Shown here: positions 9,466 through 17,810 of the stretch, piece by piece
Layout of the letters: the number at the start of each line of letters is the position of its first letter
Position numbering within the stretch: the stretch's first letter is position 1
Source of the DNA: Thermoproteota archaeon
GTDB taxonomy: Archaea; Thermoproteota; Methanomethylicia; Methanomethylicales; Methanomethylicaceae
Length of the DNA: 64,000 nucleotides
Reading direction: 5' to 3'
NCBI GenBank assembly: GCA_020832905.1
Contig: JAJHRG010000001.1
Span: 190,809 to 254,808, forward strand
The notes under the pieces: model-generated
What the model was told of the DNA's origin: nothing
Seen by the model: the letters and a program-made list of their open reading frames with translations, nothing else
The model's database searches: none
Program-made: the position numbers and the translations under genes

Positions 9466-9666
9466 TTTACAACTGAAAGTCTTGCCATTTATGACGAGAT
9501 GAAGAAAAACTTACAGACTTTCCTTTTTTAATTATCATAAGTTTAGATATGTAGTTACTCTTAAGTATTTGGATGTAGGATTACAATTACTTAAACAAAA
9601 TAGATGTGAAGGGTTCTGATCTCCTGAATATCTCTCAAATGATAGATGTAAATCCAAATGGGAGAT
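9466..9666 (+). ncRNA. Unidentified structured RNA element, copy A (before uL22)
   Basis: This is a diverged partner of the element at 44476-44667. Shared blocks in the same order are TTTACAACTGAAAGT (9466-9480), TGGATGTAGGATT (9570-9582), ACAAAATAGATGTG (9595-9608), CTGAAT (9624-9629) and ATGATAGATGTAAAT (9639-9653). Helices are GAAAGTC/GACTTTC (9475/9516), GTAGTT/AATTAC (9551/9585) and ATCTCTCA/TGGGAGAT (9630/9659). The last two pair in both copies despite base changes. No ORF is conserved between the copies. I do not recognise the family. It is less GC-rich than copy B. Confidence 0.6.
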
Positions 9667-9684
9667 TCAGAAATCTAATAATAT

Positions 9685-9750
9685 TAAAAAACTTTTTATA
9701 TTTCTTATATTTCTTACAATTCTTTGCTTAATAGTATTGGAAGTGATATA
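9685..9750 (+). promoter_or_regulatory. Candidate promoter for the uL22-onward genes
   Basis: An AT-rich stretch, AAAAAACTTTTTATATTTC (9687-9705), gives a TATA-like CTTTTTATAT about 50 bp before the uL22 ATG at 9751. The following 40 bp hold no gene. A weak GGAAGTGAT SD precedes the ATG. Since the operon is interrupted here by element A, a fresh promoter is plausible but not proven. Confidence 0.35.
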
Positions 9751-10227
9751 ATGCCTAATTGGGGATATTCCTTTCAAAATTATGATCCTGAGAGAATGGC
9801 AAAAGCTAGTGGTAGAGATCTTCGTATTTCAACAAAGGAAGCTGTAGAAATATGTAATGCTATAAGATATATGAAGTTAGATGAAGCAATTAAGTATTTA
9901 AAGAGAGTAATAGAGAAAAAAGATGTCATACCATATAGGAGATATAGAAAATTATTACCTCATCGTGCAGGTATTGGGGAAAGATTTGGTGTTCCTACAG
10001 GTAGATATCCTATTAAAGCATGTAAAGCAATTTTAAAAGTTTTAGAAAATGCTAAAGCAAATGCTGAAAATAAAGGTCTAAATGTAGAAAATTTAAGAAT
10101 ATGTCATGCAGCTGCTCATAAAGGATTAAGATTAAGAAGTTATTTCCCAAGAGCATTTGGAAGAGTTGATATTATTCGTCATCCATCAACACATGTAGAA
10201 ATTGTTGTTGAAGAGGTGAGTAAATGA
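9751..10227 (+). CDS. rpl22: Ribosomal protein uL22
   Basis: A 158-aa archaeal uL22 starting MPNWGYSFQNYDPERMAKAS. The conserved ISTKEAVEICNAIR, PTGRYPIKACKAILKVLENA and HPSTHVEIVVEE segments are present; its beta-hairpin reaches into the exit tunnel. The ATG at 9751 fits the archaeal family N-terminus better than the in-frame upstream TTG. It overlaps the uS3 start by 4 nt (ATGA). Confidence 0.97.
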   Translation: MPNWGYSFQNYDPERMAKASGRDLRISTKEAVEICNAIRYMKLDEAIKYLKRVIEKKDVIPYRRYRKLLPHRAGIGERFGVPTGRYPIKACKAILKVLENAKANAENKGLNVENLRICHAAAHKGLRLRSYFPRAFGRVDIIRHPSTHVEIVVEEVSK

Positions 10228-10862
10228 GTGTAGTTAAGTATTTTATAAATAAAGCAATAAAAAATGCTCTAATTGATGATTATTTAAAGAAGGAACTTAG
10301 AAGAGCTGGATATGCTGGTGTAGAATTTCAAAGAACTCCACTAGGTGATAGAGTTATAATATATGCAGAAAAACCAGGTTTAGTAATAGGAAGACAAGGT
10401 GCTACAATTAGAGAATTAGCTCATATATTAGAAATGAAATTTGGATTAGAAAATCCACAAATTGCAGTAATTCCAGTTAAAAATCCTGAACTTAATGCTA
10501 GAATTATGGCTAATAGAATTGCTATGGCTCTTGAAAGAGGAATTCATTTTAGAAGAGCTGCTTTTGTAGCATTAAGACAAATAATGGAAGCAGGGGCTCG
10601 TGGTGCTGAAATAGTTATAAGAGGTAAATTAGTAAGTGAAAGAGCTAGATATGAGAAATTTAGAGCAGGAGTTGTTCTTAAAGCAGGAGAACCAAGTATG
10701 TATGCTGTAGATAAAGCAGTAACTTATGTTTTATTAAAGCCTGGTGTTTATGGTATAAAAGTTAGAATATTTTTACCAGTTACTACAGTTGATGATATAT
10801 CAATAATAAAAGGTGAGGAAGTTGGCACTACTCAAAGTCAAGGAGATCAGAAGCATGAGTAA
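10224..10862 (+). CDS. rps3: Ribosomal protein uS3
   Basis: A 212-aa archaeal uS3. It has an N-terminal KH domain with the GxxG-type loop VIGRQGATIRELAHILE, and the C-terminal S3 domain with MEAGARGAEIVIRGKLVSER. It lies at the mRNA entry channel. The ATG overlaps the uL22 stop. The 3' end overlaps the uL29 start region by about 41 nt. Confidence 0.97.
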   Translation: MSVVKYFINKAIKNALIDDYLKKELRRAGYAGVEFQRTPLGDRVIIYAEKPGLVIGRQGATIRELAHILEMKFGLENPQIAVIPVKNPELNARIMANRIAMALERGIHFRRAAFVALRQIMEAGARGAEIVIRGKLVSERARYEKFRAGVVLKAGEPSMYAVDKAVTYVLLKPGVYGIKVRIFLPVTTVDDISIIKGEEVGTTQSQGDQKHE

Positions 10863-11046
10863 AGAAGAAAGATTAAAGAAACTTTCTGAATTAAGAGCAG
10901 AATTAATTAAGCTTAGAGCTCAACAAGCTAGTGGAACTCTAGAGAATCCCTCAAGAATTAAATTAATTAGAAAGACTATTGCAAGAATTTTAACCATAAA
11001 TAGAGAAGAGGAATTAAAAGAAAAAACAAAGAAGGTGAAAAAATGA
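10822..11046 (+). CDS. rpl29: Ribosomal protein uL29
   Basis: A 74-aa uL29: KVKEIRSMSKEERLKKLSEL, then the diagnostic LRAQQASGTLENPSRIK and RKTIARIL. The chosen start is TTG at 10822, giving MALLKVKEIR, because GGTGAGG at 10812-10818 is a good SD. An ATG at 10855 would remove the conserved KEIR segment. The gene starts inside the uS3 coding sequence and overlaps the following RNase P gene by 4 nt. Confidence 0.93.
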   Translation: MALLKVKEIRSMSKEERLKKLSELRAELIKLRAQQASGTLENPSRIKLIRKTIARILTINREEELKEKTKKVKK

Positions 11047-11339
11047 AGATTACACCAGGTAATATTATTTATCATGAGCTTATTGGTCTTAAGGTAGAAG
11101 TTATCAAGTCTACAGATCCTACTCAAGTAGGAGTTTGTGGAACTGTAATTGATGAAACTAAAAACATGTTAGTAATATTAGAAGAAAGTGGAAGAATTAA
11201 GAAAATTCCAAAAAAGAATTGTAGTTTTAAATTCTATATTCCTCAAGCCGTAATTGTTAATGGAAAGGATATAACATATGATCCTGCAGAAAGATTAAAG
11301 AGACTTCAAAGGAGGAAAGTTTATGTCTCAAGATATTAA
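11043..11339 (+). CDS. rnp1: RNase P protein component 1 (Rpp29/Pop4)
   Basis: A 98-aa Sm-like barrel protein. Visible family features are the N-terminal HELIGLKVEVIKSTDPTQVG, GTVIDETKNMLVILEESG and IPKKNCSFKFYIP. Rpp29 pairs with Rpp21 in archaeal RNase P, which trims tRNA 5' ends. Its position between uL29 and uS17 is conserved in archaea. It overlaps both neighbours (4 nt and 17 nt). Confidence 0.93.
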   Translation: MKITPGNIIYHELIGLKVEVIKSTDPTQVGVCGTVIDETKNMLVILEESGRIKKIPKKNCSFKFYIPQAVIVNGKDITYDPAERLKRLQRRKVYVSRY

Positions 11340-11664
11340 AAAACCAGTAGTTTCTTGTTCTGATAAGAAATGTCCATTTCATGGTAATGTAACAATTAGA
11401 GGTAAGATTTTAACTGGAAGAGTAGTTAGTGATAAAATGCAAAGAACAGTTGTAGTAGAAGTAGAATACTTAAAATACTATCCTAAGTATAAACGTTATG
11501 CAAGATGTAGATCAAAAATTCATGCTCATAATTCTCCATGTATAGCAGCAAAAAAAGGTGATATTGTTAAAATAGCAGAATGTCGCCCATTAAGTAAAAC
11601 TGTATCATTTGTAGTTATAGAAAAAATTGGTGAGGAGGCATGGCAAAGAGAGGAAAGACCTTAG
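11323..11664 (+). CDS. rps17: Ribosomal protein uS17
   Basis: A 113-aa archaeal uS17 with the usual Cys-containing N-terminal extension ([10 protein letters not shown]). The OB-fold core has [20 protein letters not shown] and [19 protein letters not shown], with [14 protein letters not shown] at the end. The SD (AAAGGAGG) lies inside the preceding gene. The 3' end overlaps the start of uL14 by 25 nt in another frame. Confidence 0.97.
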   Translation: MSQDIKKPVVSCSDKKCPFHGNVTIRGKILTGRVVSDKMQRTVVVEVEYLKYYPKYKRYARCRSKIHAHNSPCIAAKKGDIVKIAECRPLSKTVSFVVIEKIGEEAWQREERP

Positions 11665-12068
11665 CTGGAGGAATTACATATCGTCCAGGAGTAAGTCCCG
11701 GATTACCAGTTGGAGCATATGTTAATTGTGCAGATAATAGTGGTGCTAAGGTTTTACAAATTATTGATGTTCCCAAGATAAAAGGAAGACTAAGACGTCT
11801 TGCTTCAGCAGCAGTTGGTGATAAGGTTATAGTAACAGTAAAAGAAGGAAAACCTGAGCTTAGACATCAGGTTTTACATGCTGTTATAATAAGGCAGAGA
11901 AAGCCTTATAGAAGAATGGATGGAACGTGGATTCAATTTGAAGATAATGCTGCTGTAATAGTTACTGAAGATGGTGAATGTAAAGGAACTGAAATAAGAG
12001 GACCTGTTGCAAAAGAAGCTGCTGAAAGATGGCCAAGAATAGCAGGATTAGCTTCTATAATTGTTTAA
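11640..12068 (+). CDS. rpl14: Ribosomal protein uL14
   Basis: A 142-aa uL14. Signature stretches are [56 protein letters not shown] and the C-terminal [30 protein letters not shown] directly upstream of the ATG is a strong SD. It lies at the intersubunit face where aIF6 binds. It overlaps uS17. Confidence 0.98.
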   Translation: MAKRGKTLAGGITYRPGVSPGLPVGAYVNCADNSGAKVLQIIDVPKIKGRLRRLASAAVGDKVIVTVKEGKPELRHQVLHAVIIRQRKPYRRMDGTWIQFEDNAAVIVTEDGECKGTEIRGPVAKEAAERWPRIAGLASIIV

Positions 12069-12080
12069 GGTGAATTTAAA

Positions 12081-12425
12081 ATGAATATAGATGAAATTCC
12101 ATATCATAGAAGAATTAAAATGATGAAAGCACCATTATCAAAAGAATTAAGAGAAAAATATGGTATTAGAAGTGCTATTGTTAGAAAAGGAGATACTGTA
12201 TTAGTTATGAGAGGAGATTATAAGGGGCATGAAGGAAAAGTATTATCTGTAAGTCTTTCAAAAATGAGAATTACAATTGAGGGTATAAATATCAAAAAAG
12301 CAGATGGAACACTTCGACCTGTATGGATTCATCCATCTAAAGTTATGATAACAAAATTAGATCTAACTGATAAAAAAAGAAAAGAAAAATTCGAAAAACT
12401 TGAAAAACTTAAAAAAGGTGAATAA
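12081..12425 (+). CDS. rpl24: Ribosomal protein uL24
   Basis: A 114-aa archaeal uL24. The N-terminal MMKAPLSKELREKYGIRS and the KOW motif (GDTVLVMRGDYKGHEGKVL) are clear, followed by GINIKKADGTLRPVWIHPSK and a Lys/Glu-rich tail. It initiates assembly at the tunnel exit. AAGGTGAA upstream is the SD. The next gene starts 2 nt after the stop. Confidence 0.97.
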   Translation: MNIDEIPYHRRIKMMKAPLSKELREKYGIRSAIVRKGDTVLVMRGDYKGHEGKVLSVSLSKMRITIEGINIKKADGTLRPVWIHPSKVMITKLDLTDKKRKEKFEKLEKLKKGE

Positions 12426-12427
12426 AA

Positions 12428-13165
12428 TTGACAAAAAGACATTTAAAAAGATATCCTGCACCACGATTTTGGCATATAAAGGTAAAGGAAAGTAAATTTA
12501 CAATAAGACCATCTCCAGGACCACATCCATTAAACTTTTGTATTCCATTAGGAATAATTCTACGAGATATTTTAAAATATGCTCTTACACTTTCTGAAGT
12601 AAAGAAAATACTTTCTCAAAGAAAAGTAATGGTTGATGGAAAAATTAGAACAGATTATAAGTTTCCAGTAGGCTTAATGGATGTAATTCATATAATTCCA
12701 TCAGGTGAATACTTTAGAGTACTTCCACATCCAGTAAAAGTATTAGCTTTATCTAGAATTCCTCCTGAAGAAGCTTCATATAAGCTTGTAAGAATTATTG
12801 GAAAGAGAACTGTAAAAGGAGGACATATTCAGTTAAACTTTCATGATGGACGTTGTCATGTTATAAAACTTGAGGATCCCTTTAATCATAATATTTCATA
12901 TAAAATTTATGATGCTATGAAGATAACTTTACCTGATGCAAAAATTGTTGAATATATTCCACTTGATAAAGATGTTCTTGTATCTATTGTTGGTGGAAGT
13001 AATATAGGCAAGTATGGAAAAGTTTTAGAACCTCCTAAGACTAGAAATCCAAAGCAATTAGTAAAAGTAGCTCTTAATGGTACTGAGAAAGACATAATTC
13101 TTAAATATGTATTTCCAATAGGAAAAGACCATCCATTAATAAAAATTAATGGTGAAGTGGTATAA
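12428..13165 (+). CDS. rps4e: Ribosomal protein eS4
   Basis: A 245-aa eS4 with three parts: an S4-like RNA-binding domain (SEVKKILSQRKVMVDGKIRT), a central domain (KRTVKGGHIQLNFHDGRC) and a C-terminal KOW-like region (VSIVGGSNIGKYGKVL). It starts at TTG 12428; the GGTGAA SD overlaps the uL24 stop. eS4 is absent from bacteria, and its place between uL24 and uL5 is standard for archaea. Confidence 0.97.
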   Translation: MTKRHLKRYPAPRFWHIKVKESKFTIRPSPGPHPLNFCIPLGIILRDILKYALTLSEVKKILSQRKVMVDGKIRTDYKFPVGLMDVIHIIPSGEYFRVLPHPVKVLALSRIPPEEASYKLVRIIGKRTVKGGHIQLNFHDGRCHVIKLEDPFNHNISYKIYDAMKITLPDAKIVEYIPLDKDVLVSIVGGSNIGKYGKVLEPPKTRNPKQLVKVALNGTEKDIILKYVFPIGKDHPLIKINGEVV

Positions 13166-13167
13166 TA

Positions 13168-13704
13168 ATGTCTAATAAGGAAGAAAATCCAATGAGAAGA
13201 ATAAAAATCAGTAAAGTAGTGGTTAATATAGGTGTAGGTGAAAGTGGAGAAAAATTAGAAAAAGCTATGAAGGTTTTAGAAGAGCTTACAGGACAAAAAC
13301 CCTGTCCAACAAGAGCTAGAAAGACTATAAGAGAATTTGGTATAAAAAGAGGAGAAAATATTGGTTGTAAGGTTACACTTAGAGGTAAGAAAGTTGAAGA
13401 TTTCTTAAAAAGAGTATTAGCAGTAAAAAAGTTTACTTTATCAGAATCTTGTTTTGATGATTATGGAAATGTTTCTTTTGGTATTCATGAACATATAAGT
13501 ATTCCAGGAGTAAAATATGATCCATCACTTGGTATATTTGGAATGAATATATGTGTTAAATTAGAGAGACCTGGTTATAGAGTTGCTTTAAGAAGATGTA
13601 AACGATCAAAAATTGGTAAAAAACATAGAGTTTCTAAAGAGGAAGCTATTTCATATTTTATTGAAAAGCTTGGTGTAAATGTTATAAGAGGTGTTAGTAA
13701 ATGA
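13168..13704 (+). CDS. rpl5: Ribosomal protein uL5
   Basis: A 178-aa archaeal uL5. Diagnostic stretches are [39 protein letters not shown] and [20 protein letters not shown]. It binds 5S rRNA in the central protuberance. The start is the ATG at 13168, only 2 nt after eS4. Its stop overlaps the uS14 ATG (ATGA). Confidence 0.97.
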   Translation: MSNKEENPMRRIKISKVVVNIGVGESGEKLEKAMKVLEELTGQKPCPTRARKTIREFGIKRGENIGCKVTLRGKKVEDFLKRVLAVKKFTLSESCFDDYGNVSFGIHEHISIPGVKYDPSLGIFGMNICVKLERPGYRVALRRCKRSKIGKKHRVSKEEAISYFIEKLGVNVIRGVSK

Positions 13705-13862
13705 GTAAAGAGACCACTAAGGATATTAGTAAAAAAGAATTTAGAGTATGTAGACGTTGTGGATCAAAAGGAGGAGCACTTGTAAGAAAATATGGATTAC
13801 AAGTATGTCGTCAATGTTTTAGAGAAATTGCAAGCTCACTAGGTTTTAAAAAGTACATGTAG
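13701..13862 (+). CDS. rps14: Ribosomal protein uS14 (zinc form)
   Basis: A 53-aa uS14. It reads [20 protein letters not shown] and ends [20 protein letters not shown]. The two CxxC pairs (CRRC and CRQC) make the zinc site of the short archaeal form. It overlaps the uL5 stop by 4 nt and is followed immediately by the uS8 SD. Confidence 0.96.
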   Translation: MSKETTKDISKKEFRVCRRCGSKGGALVRKYGLQVCRQCFREIASSLGFKKYM

Positions 13863-13871
13863 GTGATTAAA

Positions 13872-14258
13872 ATGAATGATCCAATAGCAGCTGCTCTTAC
13901 AACAATTAAAAATAATGAAGAAAGAGGAAGAAAAGAATGTATTGTATCACCAGCTCCAAAATTATTAGCTAATATTCTTCGTATTCTTCAAAAGCATGGT
14001 TATATTGGCGAATTTGAATATATTGATGATGGAAGATTTGGAAAATTTAGAATTCAATTATTAGGAAAAATAAATAAATGTGGTGCTATAAAGCCAAGAT
14101 TTTCAGTCTCATATAGAGAATTAGAAGAATGGGTAAAGAAGTATCTTCCTGGTAAGGATATAGGAATACTAATATTAACTACACCAAAAGGTTTACTTAC
14201 TCATAAAGAAGCTATAGCAAATAAAATAGGTGGTCAGCTTTTAGCATATGTGTACTAA
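13872..14258 (+). CDS. rps8: Ribosomal protein uS8
   Basis: A 128-aa archaeal uS8. It begins MNDPIAAALTTIKNNEERGR and carries LRILQKHGYIGEFEYIDDG and the GILILTTPKGLLTHKEA segment. The ATG at 13872 is preferred over GTG 13863 because that GTG belongs to the GGTGAT SD. It binds 16S helix 21 during early assembly. Confidence 0.96.
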   Translation: MNDPIAAALTTIKNNEERGRKECIVSPAPKLLANILRILQKHGYIGEFEYIDDGRFGKFRIQLLGKINKCGAIKPRFSVSYRELEEWVKKYLPGKDIGILILTTPKGLLTHKEAIANKIGGQLLAYVY

Positions 14259-14268
14259 GTGATATCAT

Positions 14269-14799
14269 ATGCATCGCATATACGAAGAATCAGTAGAAAT
14301 TCCCAATGATATTAAAGTTTCATTAAATGGTAGTATTGTTACTTTATCTGGTCCTAAAGGTACTTTAACAAAGGATTTTTCACATACAGGTGTAGAAATA
14401 GAGTATAAAGAAGGAAAAATATTTGTAAGAAAAAAGGGAAAAGGAAGAAGACCAAAAGCCATGGTTGGTACAGTTTCAGCACATATAAGAAATATGATAA
14501 AAGGTGTTAAAGAGGGACATGTTTATAAAATGAAAATCATTTATGCTCACTTTCCAATAAGTGTTAAAGTAATTGGAAATGAGGTACATATAGAGAACTT
14601 TATGGGTGAAAGAGCAAAAAGAATTGCTAAAATTATTGGAGATACTAAGGTAAGTGTTCATGGTGATGAAATTATTATAGAGGGAATAGATAAAGAAGCA
14701 GTAGGTCAAACAGCAGCAAATATTCATTTAGCTACTCATATAAAAGATAGAGATCCAAGAGTATTTCAAGATGGTATATATATTGTAGAGAAAAGGTGA
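14269..14799 (+). CDS. rpl6: Ribosomal protein uL6
   Basis: A 176-aa uL6 with the two tandem repeats usual for the family. Key segments are VEIPNDIKVSLNGSIVTLSG, GTVSAHIRNMIKGVKEGHVY, and the C-terminal GQTAANIHLATHIKDRDPRV. It sits near the sarcin-ricin loop. AAGTGAT upstream is a weak SD; the next gene's SD overlaps the stop. Confidence 0.97.
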   Translation: MHRIYEESVEIPNDIKVSLNGSIVTLSGPKGTLTKDFSHTGVEIEYKEGKIFVRKKGKGRRPKAMVGTVSAHIRNMIKGVKEGHVYKMKIIYAHFPISVKVIGNEVHIENFMGERAKRIAKIIGDTKVSVHGDEIIIEGIDKEAVGQTAANIHLATHIKDRDPRVFQDGIYIVEKR

Positions 14800-14804
14800 A
14801 GATT

Positions 14805-15245
14805 ATGAAACTAAAATTAGATGATGAAGTCTTAAGAGCTTTAGAATTGAGAAATGAAATGAATAGAAAAAGACCTGATTTTATTAGACAAGAAGCTCAT
14901 AGATTTAAGCGATTAGGTGAAAAATGGAGAGCACCAAGAGGTCCTAGATCAAAATTACGTTTAAAGAAAAAAGGAAAACCAGCTGTAGTTGAAGCAGGAT
15001 ACAGAGGTCCTCGTTTAGCAAGAGGTCTTCATCCATGTGGTGGTAAAGAAGTGATCATTCATAATTTAAAGGAATTAGAAGGTTTAGATCCATCAGTTCA
15101 TGTTATTAGAATAGCAGCAAGTGTTGGTAAAAAGAAAAGATTAGAAATTATTAAAAAAGCTCTTTCTCTTAACTTTAAGATTGTAAATCTTCGACTAGAT
15201 GAAAAGGAATTATTACAAAAAGAATTACTACAAGGTGGTAGTTAA
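14805..15245 (+). CDS. rpl32e: Ribosomal protein eL32
   Basis: A 146-aa eL32. Diagnostic segments are KRPDFIRQEAHRFKRLGEKW, RGPRSKLRLKKKGKPAVVEA and GYRGPRLARGLHPCGGKEV. The ATG at 14805 is chosen because the GTG 9 nt earlier is part of the AGGTGAAG SD. The stop overlaps the eL19 ATG by one base. It is an archaeal/eukaryotic-specific 50S protein. Confidence 0.96.
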   Translation: MKLKLDDEVLRALELRNEMNRKRPDFIRQEAHRFKRLGEKWRAPRGPRSKLRLKKKGKPAVVEAGYRGPRLARGLHPCGGKEVIIHNLKELEGLDPSVHVIRIAASVGKKKRLEIIKKALSLNFKIVNLRLDEKELLQKELLQGGS

Positions 15246-15679
15246 TGGATTTAAGTGTTCAGAGAAGACTTGCAGCAGAAATCCTAGGTGTTGGAATAGG
15301 TAGAATTTGGATAGATCCTAGTAAGATAGATGAGGTAAGTAATGCAATTACAAGAGAAGAAATTCGAAAATTAATTGAAAAGGGTATAATAAAAGCTAAA
15401 CAAAAGAAAGGAACAAGTCGTGCAAGAGCTAGAAGAATTCATAGACAAAAGAGAAAGGGATTAAGAAAGGGTCCTGGAAGTAGAAAAGGAGCTGTTAAAG
15501 TAGATGATTGGGTTGAGAGAGTTAGGGCTATGAGACGCTTTTTAAGATTATTAAGAGATAGAAAAATAATTACACGAAAAGTATATCGTATGCTTTATAT
15601 GAAAGTAAAGGGAGGAGTATTTCATGATAAAAGACAAATAAAAGCTTATATAGAAGAACATAATCTTGCGAGTAGATAA
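15245..15679 (+). CDS. rpl19e: Ribosomal protein eL19
   Basis: A 144-aa eL19: MDLSVQRRLAAEILGVGIGR, then WIDPSKIDEVSNAITREEIR, then the basic linker SRARARRIHRQKRKGLRKGP and the helical tail. eL19 forms an intersubunit bridge and is absent in bacteria. It is coupled to eL32 by a one-base overlap. Confidence 0.97.
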   Translation: MDLSVQRRLAAEILGVGIGRIWIDPSKIDEVSNAITREEIRKLIEKGIIKAKQKKGTSRARARRIHRQKRKGLRKGPGSRKGAVKVDDWVERVRAMRRFLRLLRDRKIITRKVYRMLYMKVKGGVFHDKRQIKAYIEEHNLASR

Positions 15680-15681
15680 AT

Positions 15682-16272
15682 ATGGCACATGGTCCAACTT
15701 ATAGAGTACCATTTAGAAGAAGAAGAGAAGGAAAAACTGATTATAGACTTAGGAAAAAGTTAGTGATGAGTAGAAAACCAAGATTAGTTGTAAGAAAATC
15801 ATTAAAATATTTGTATCTTCAATTAATTGAAGCAAGAGTAAATGGTGATATAGTTTTAGTGCAAGCTAATACAAAAGAACTTGCTAAATATGGATGGAAA
15901 GGAGGAACTGGTAATATTCCTGCAGCTTATTTAGCAGGTTTACTACTCGGAAAAAGAGCTTTAAGTAAAGGTATTAAGAATGCTATATTAGATATAGGAA
16001 GATATCCTGCTACAAAAGGAAATAGATTATTTGCTGCTCTTAAAGGAGCATTAGATGCAGGAATGGAAATTCCTCATGGTGAAGAAATTTTACCTGATGA
16101 AGAACGAATTAAAGGTGTTCATATTGCAAAATATGCAATGCTTTTACAAAAAGAAAATCCATCTAAATATCAAGCTCATTTTTCTAACTATCTTAGAATG
16201 AATTTACCACCTGAAAAGATTGTAGAGCATTTTGAAGAAGTAAAAAATAGAATACTAAATGAGGCGATATAA
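15682..16272 (+). CDS. rpl18: Ribosomal protein uL18
   Basis: A 196-aa uL18 in its long archaeal/eukaryotic (L5-type) form. Segments include YRVPFRRRREGKTDYRLRKK, RKPRLVVRKSLKYLYLQLIE, GKRALSKGIKNAILDIGRYP and the C-terminal FSNYLRMNLPPEKIVEHFEE. It holds 5S rRNA with uL5. It lies 2 nt after eL19. Confidence 0.97.
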   Translation: MAHGPTYRVPFRRRREGKTDYRLRKKLVMSRKPRLVVRKSLKYLYLQLIEARVNGDIVLVQANTKELAKYGWKGGTGNIPAAYLAGLLLGKRALSKGIKNAILDIGRYPATKGNRLFAALKGALDAGMEIPHGEEILPDEERIKGVHIAKYAMLLQKENPSKYQAHFSNYLRMNLPPEKIVEHFEEVKNRILNEAI

Positions 16273-16273
16273 T

Positions 16274-16879
16274 ATGGGATATCAACAAGGAGAATGGACT
16301 CCAAGAACAACTCTTGGAAGACTTGTATTAGAGGGGAAAATCACAAGTTTAAAAGAAATTTTTGAACAAAATCTTGTAATAAAAGAACCTGAAATTGTTG
16401 ATATCTTATTACCTGGATTAAAGCATGAAATACTTGATGTTAATATAGTTCAAAAACAAACAGATGCTGGTGAAATTACAAGATTCAAAATAGGAGTTGT
16501 AGTTGGAAATTTTGATGGTTATGTAGGTATTGGAACTGGAAAATCAAAACAAATGAGATTTGCTATAGATAAAGCAATTGCAGATGCTAAACTAAATATA
16601 ATACCTGTAAAACGTGGTTGTGGACATTGGAGATGTCCATGTGGTACTCCTCATAGTGTACCATTTGCTGTAAGTGGTAAGAAAGGAAGTGTTCGTGTTA
16701 CTATATATCCTGCTCCTAAAGGTGTAGGTATAGTAGCAGGAGAAGTACCTAAAAAGATATTAACTTTTGCTGGAATAAAGGATGCTTGGGTTGTTTCTAG
16801 AGGAGAAACAAGAACTACAATGAATTTTGCTTTAGCAACTTATGAAGCTTTGAGAAATACATATAGACTTAAATTATAA
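16274..16879 (+). CDS. rps5: Ribosomal protein uS5
   Basis: A 201-aa archaeal uS5. The dsRBD-like domain contains VGNFDGYVGIGTGKSKQMRF, and the C-terminal domain contains RGCGHWRCPCGTPHSVPFAV and KGVGIVAGEVPKKILTFAGI. The ATG at 16274 (MGYQQGEWTPRTTLGRLV) is preferred over an in-frame ATG inside the uL18 gene. GAGGCGAT upstream acts as SD. Confidence 0.96.
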   Translation: MGYQQGEWTPRTTLGRLVLEGKITSLKEIFEQNLVIKEPEIVDILLPGLKHEILDVNIVQKQTDAGEITRFKIGVVVGNFDGYVGIGTGKSKQMRFAIDKAIADAKLNIIPVKRGCGHWRCPCGTPHSVPFAVSGKKGSVRVTIYPAPKGVGIVAGEVPKKILTFAGIKDAWVVSRGETRTTMNFALATYEALRNTYRLKL

Positions 16880-16892
16880 AGAGGTGTACTTG

Positions 16893-17342
16893 ATGTATTT
16901 AGCCATACGTATAAGAGGAAGAGTTGGTGTTCCTCCTGATATAAAAGAAACACTTAAACGACTTAATCTTCATAGAAAATTTAATGCAAGTTTATTACCA
17001 GAAACACCATCAATAATTGGAATGTTAAAAAAAGCAGCAGATTATATCACTTGGGGTGAAATTACTAGAGAGAATTTAATACTATTACTAAAGAAAAGAG
17101 GAAGATTAATAGGAAATAAAAGAATAACAGAAGAAAATTTAAAATTATTAAATGTTTCAAGTTTTGAAGAACTTGCAGATAACATATTAAGTGGAAAATT
17201 TCCACCATTACTTAAAAAAACATTTAGACTTGCTCCACCAAGTGGTGGATTTAAAGGTAAAACAAAAAGACATGTAAATGAAGGAGGAGAATTAGGATAT
17301 AGAGGAAAAGCAATAAATGATTTACTCTTAAAAATGATATGA
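16893..17342 (+). CDS. rpl30: Ribosomal protein uL30
   Basis: A 149-aa uL30 in the archaeal long form. It starts MYLAIRIRGRVGVPPDIKET and includes LNLHRKFNASLLPETPSIIG, an insertion with ENLILLLKKRGRLIGNKRIT, and the closing FRLAPPSGGFKG. The ATG at 16893 follows the GAGGTG SD at 16881-16886, which contains an upstream GTG in frame. Confidence 0.95.
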   Translation: MYLAIRIRGRVGVPPDIKETLKRLNLHRKFNASLLPETPSIIGMLKKAADYITWGEITRENLILLLKKRGRLIGNKRITEENLKLLNVSSFEELADNILSGKFPPLLKKTFRLAPPSGGFKGKTKRHVNEGGELGYRGKAINDLLLKMI

Positions 17343-17360
17343 ATATATTAGGTGATAATA

Positions 17361-17795
17361 ATGGTAGTAAGAAGAGAAAAGAAAGTTAGAAAACAACGTG
17401 GATCAAGAACATATGGTTGGGGTACTGTAGGTCAGCATAGAAAAGCTGGAACAAGAGGTGGATTTGGAAATGCAGGTTTACATAAGCATAAATGGTCTTG
17501 GACTGTAAAGTATGCAAAAGATCATTTTGGAAAGCATGGTTTTGTAAATCCAACATCTAAAATTGTAAGATGGATAAATGTTGGATCATTAATTTCATTA
17601 ATTAAGGGAAGAGAAAATGAATTAGAAAAAGATGAAAAAGGAAGAATCATTATAGATTTGAACAAAATGGGATATGATAAACTTTTAGGTAGTGGAAAAA
17701 TTGATATTCCACTATTAGTTAAAGTTAAACAAGTTTCTGAAATTGCAAAAGAAAAAATTATTAGTAAAGGTGGAGAAGTCATAATTGCTCAATAA
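17361..17795 (+). CDS. rpl15: Ribosomal protein uL15
   Basis: A 144-aa archaeal uL15. The Gly-rich N-terminus is typical: RKQRGSRTYGWGTVGQHRKA, then GTRGGFGNAGLHKHKWSW. The C-terminal half has LLGSGKIDIPLLVKVKQVSE. The ATG at 17361 is chosen because the earlier GTG is part of the AGGTGAT SD. secY follows after 15 nt, as usual. Confidence 0.96.
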   Translation: MVVRREKKVRKQRGSRTYGWGTVGQHRKAGTRGGFGNAGLHKHKWSWTVKYAKDHFGKHGFVNPTSKIVRWINVGSLISLIKGRENELEKDEKGRIIIDLNKMGYDKLLGSGKIDIPLLVKVKQVSEIAKEKIISKGGEVIIAQ

Positions 17796-17810
17796 TAAGG
17801 TTGTATAACT

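Noticed and set aside
9466-9720. CRISPR repeat, insertion sequence or tRNA remnant in the uS19-uL22 gap
   Set aside because: No regularly spaced repeats, no inverted terminal repeats, no transposase ORF and no cloverleaf. The only repeat is the single distant copy at 44476.
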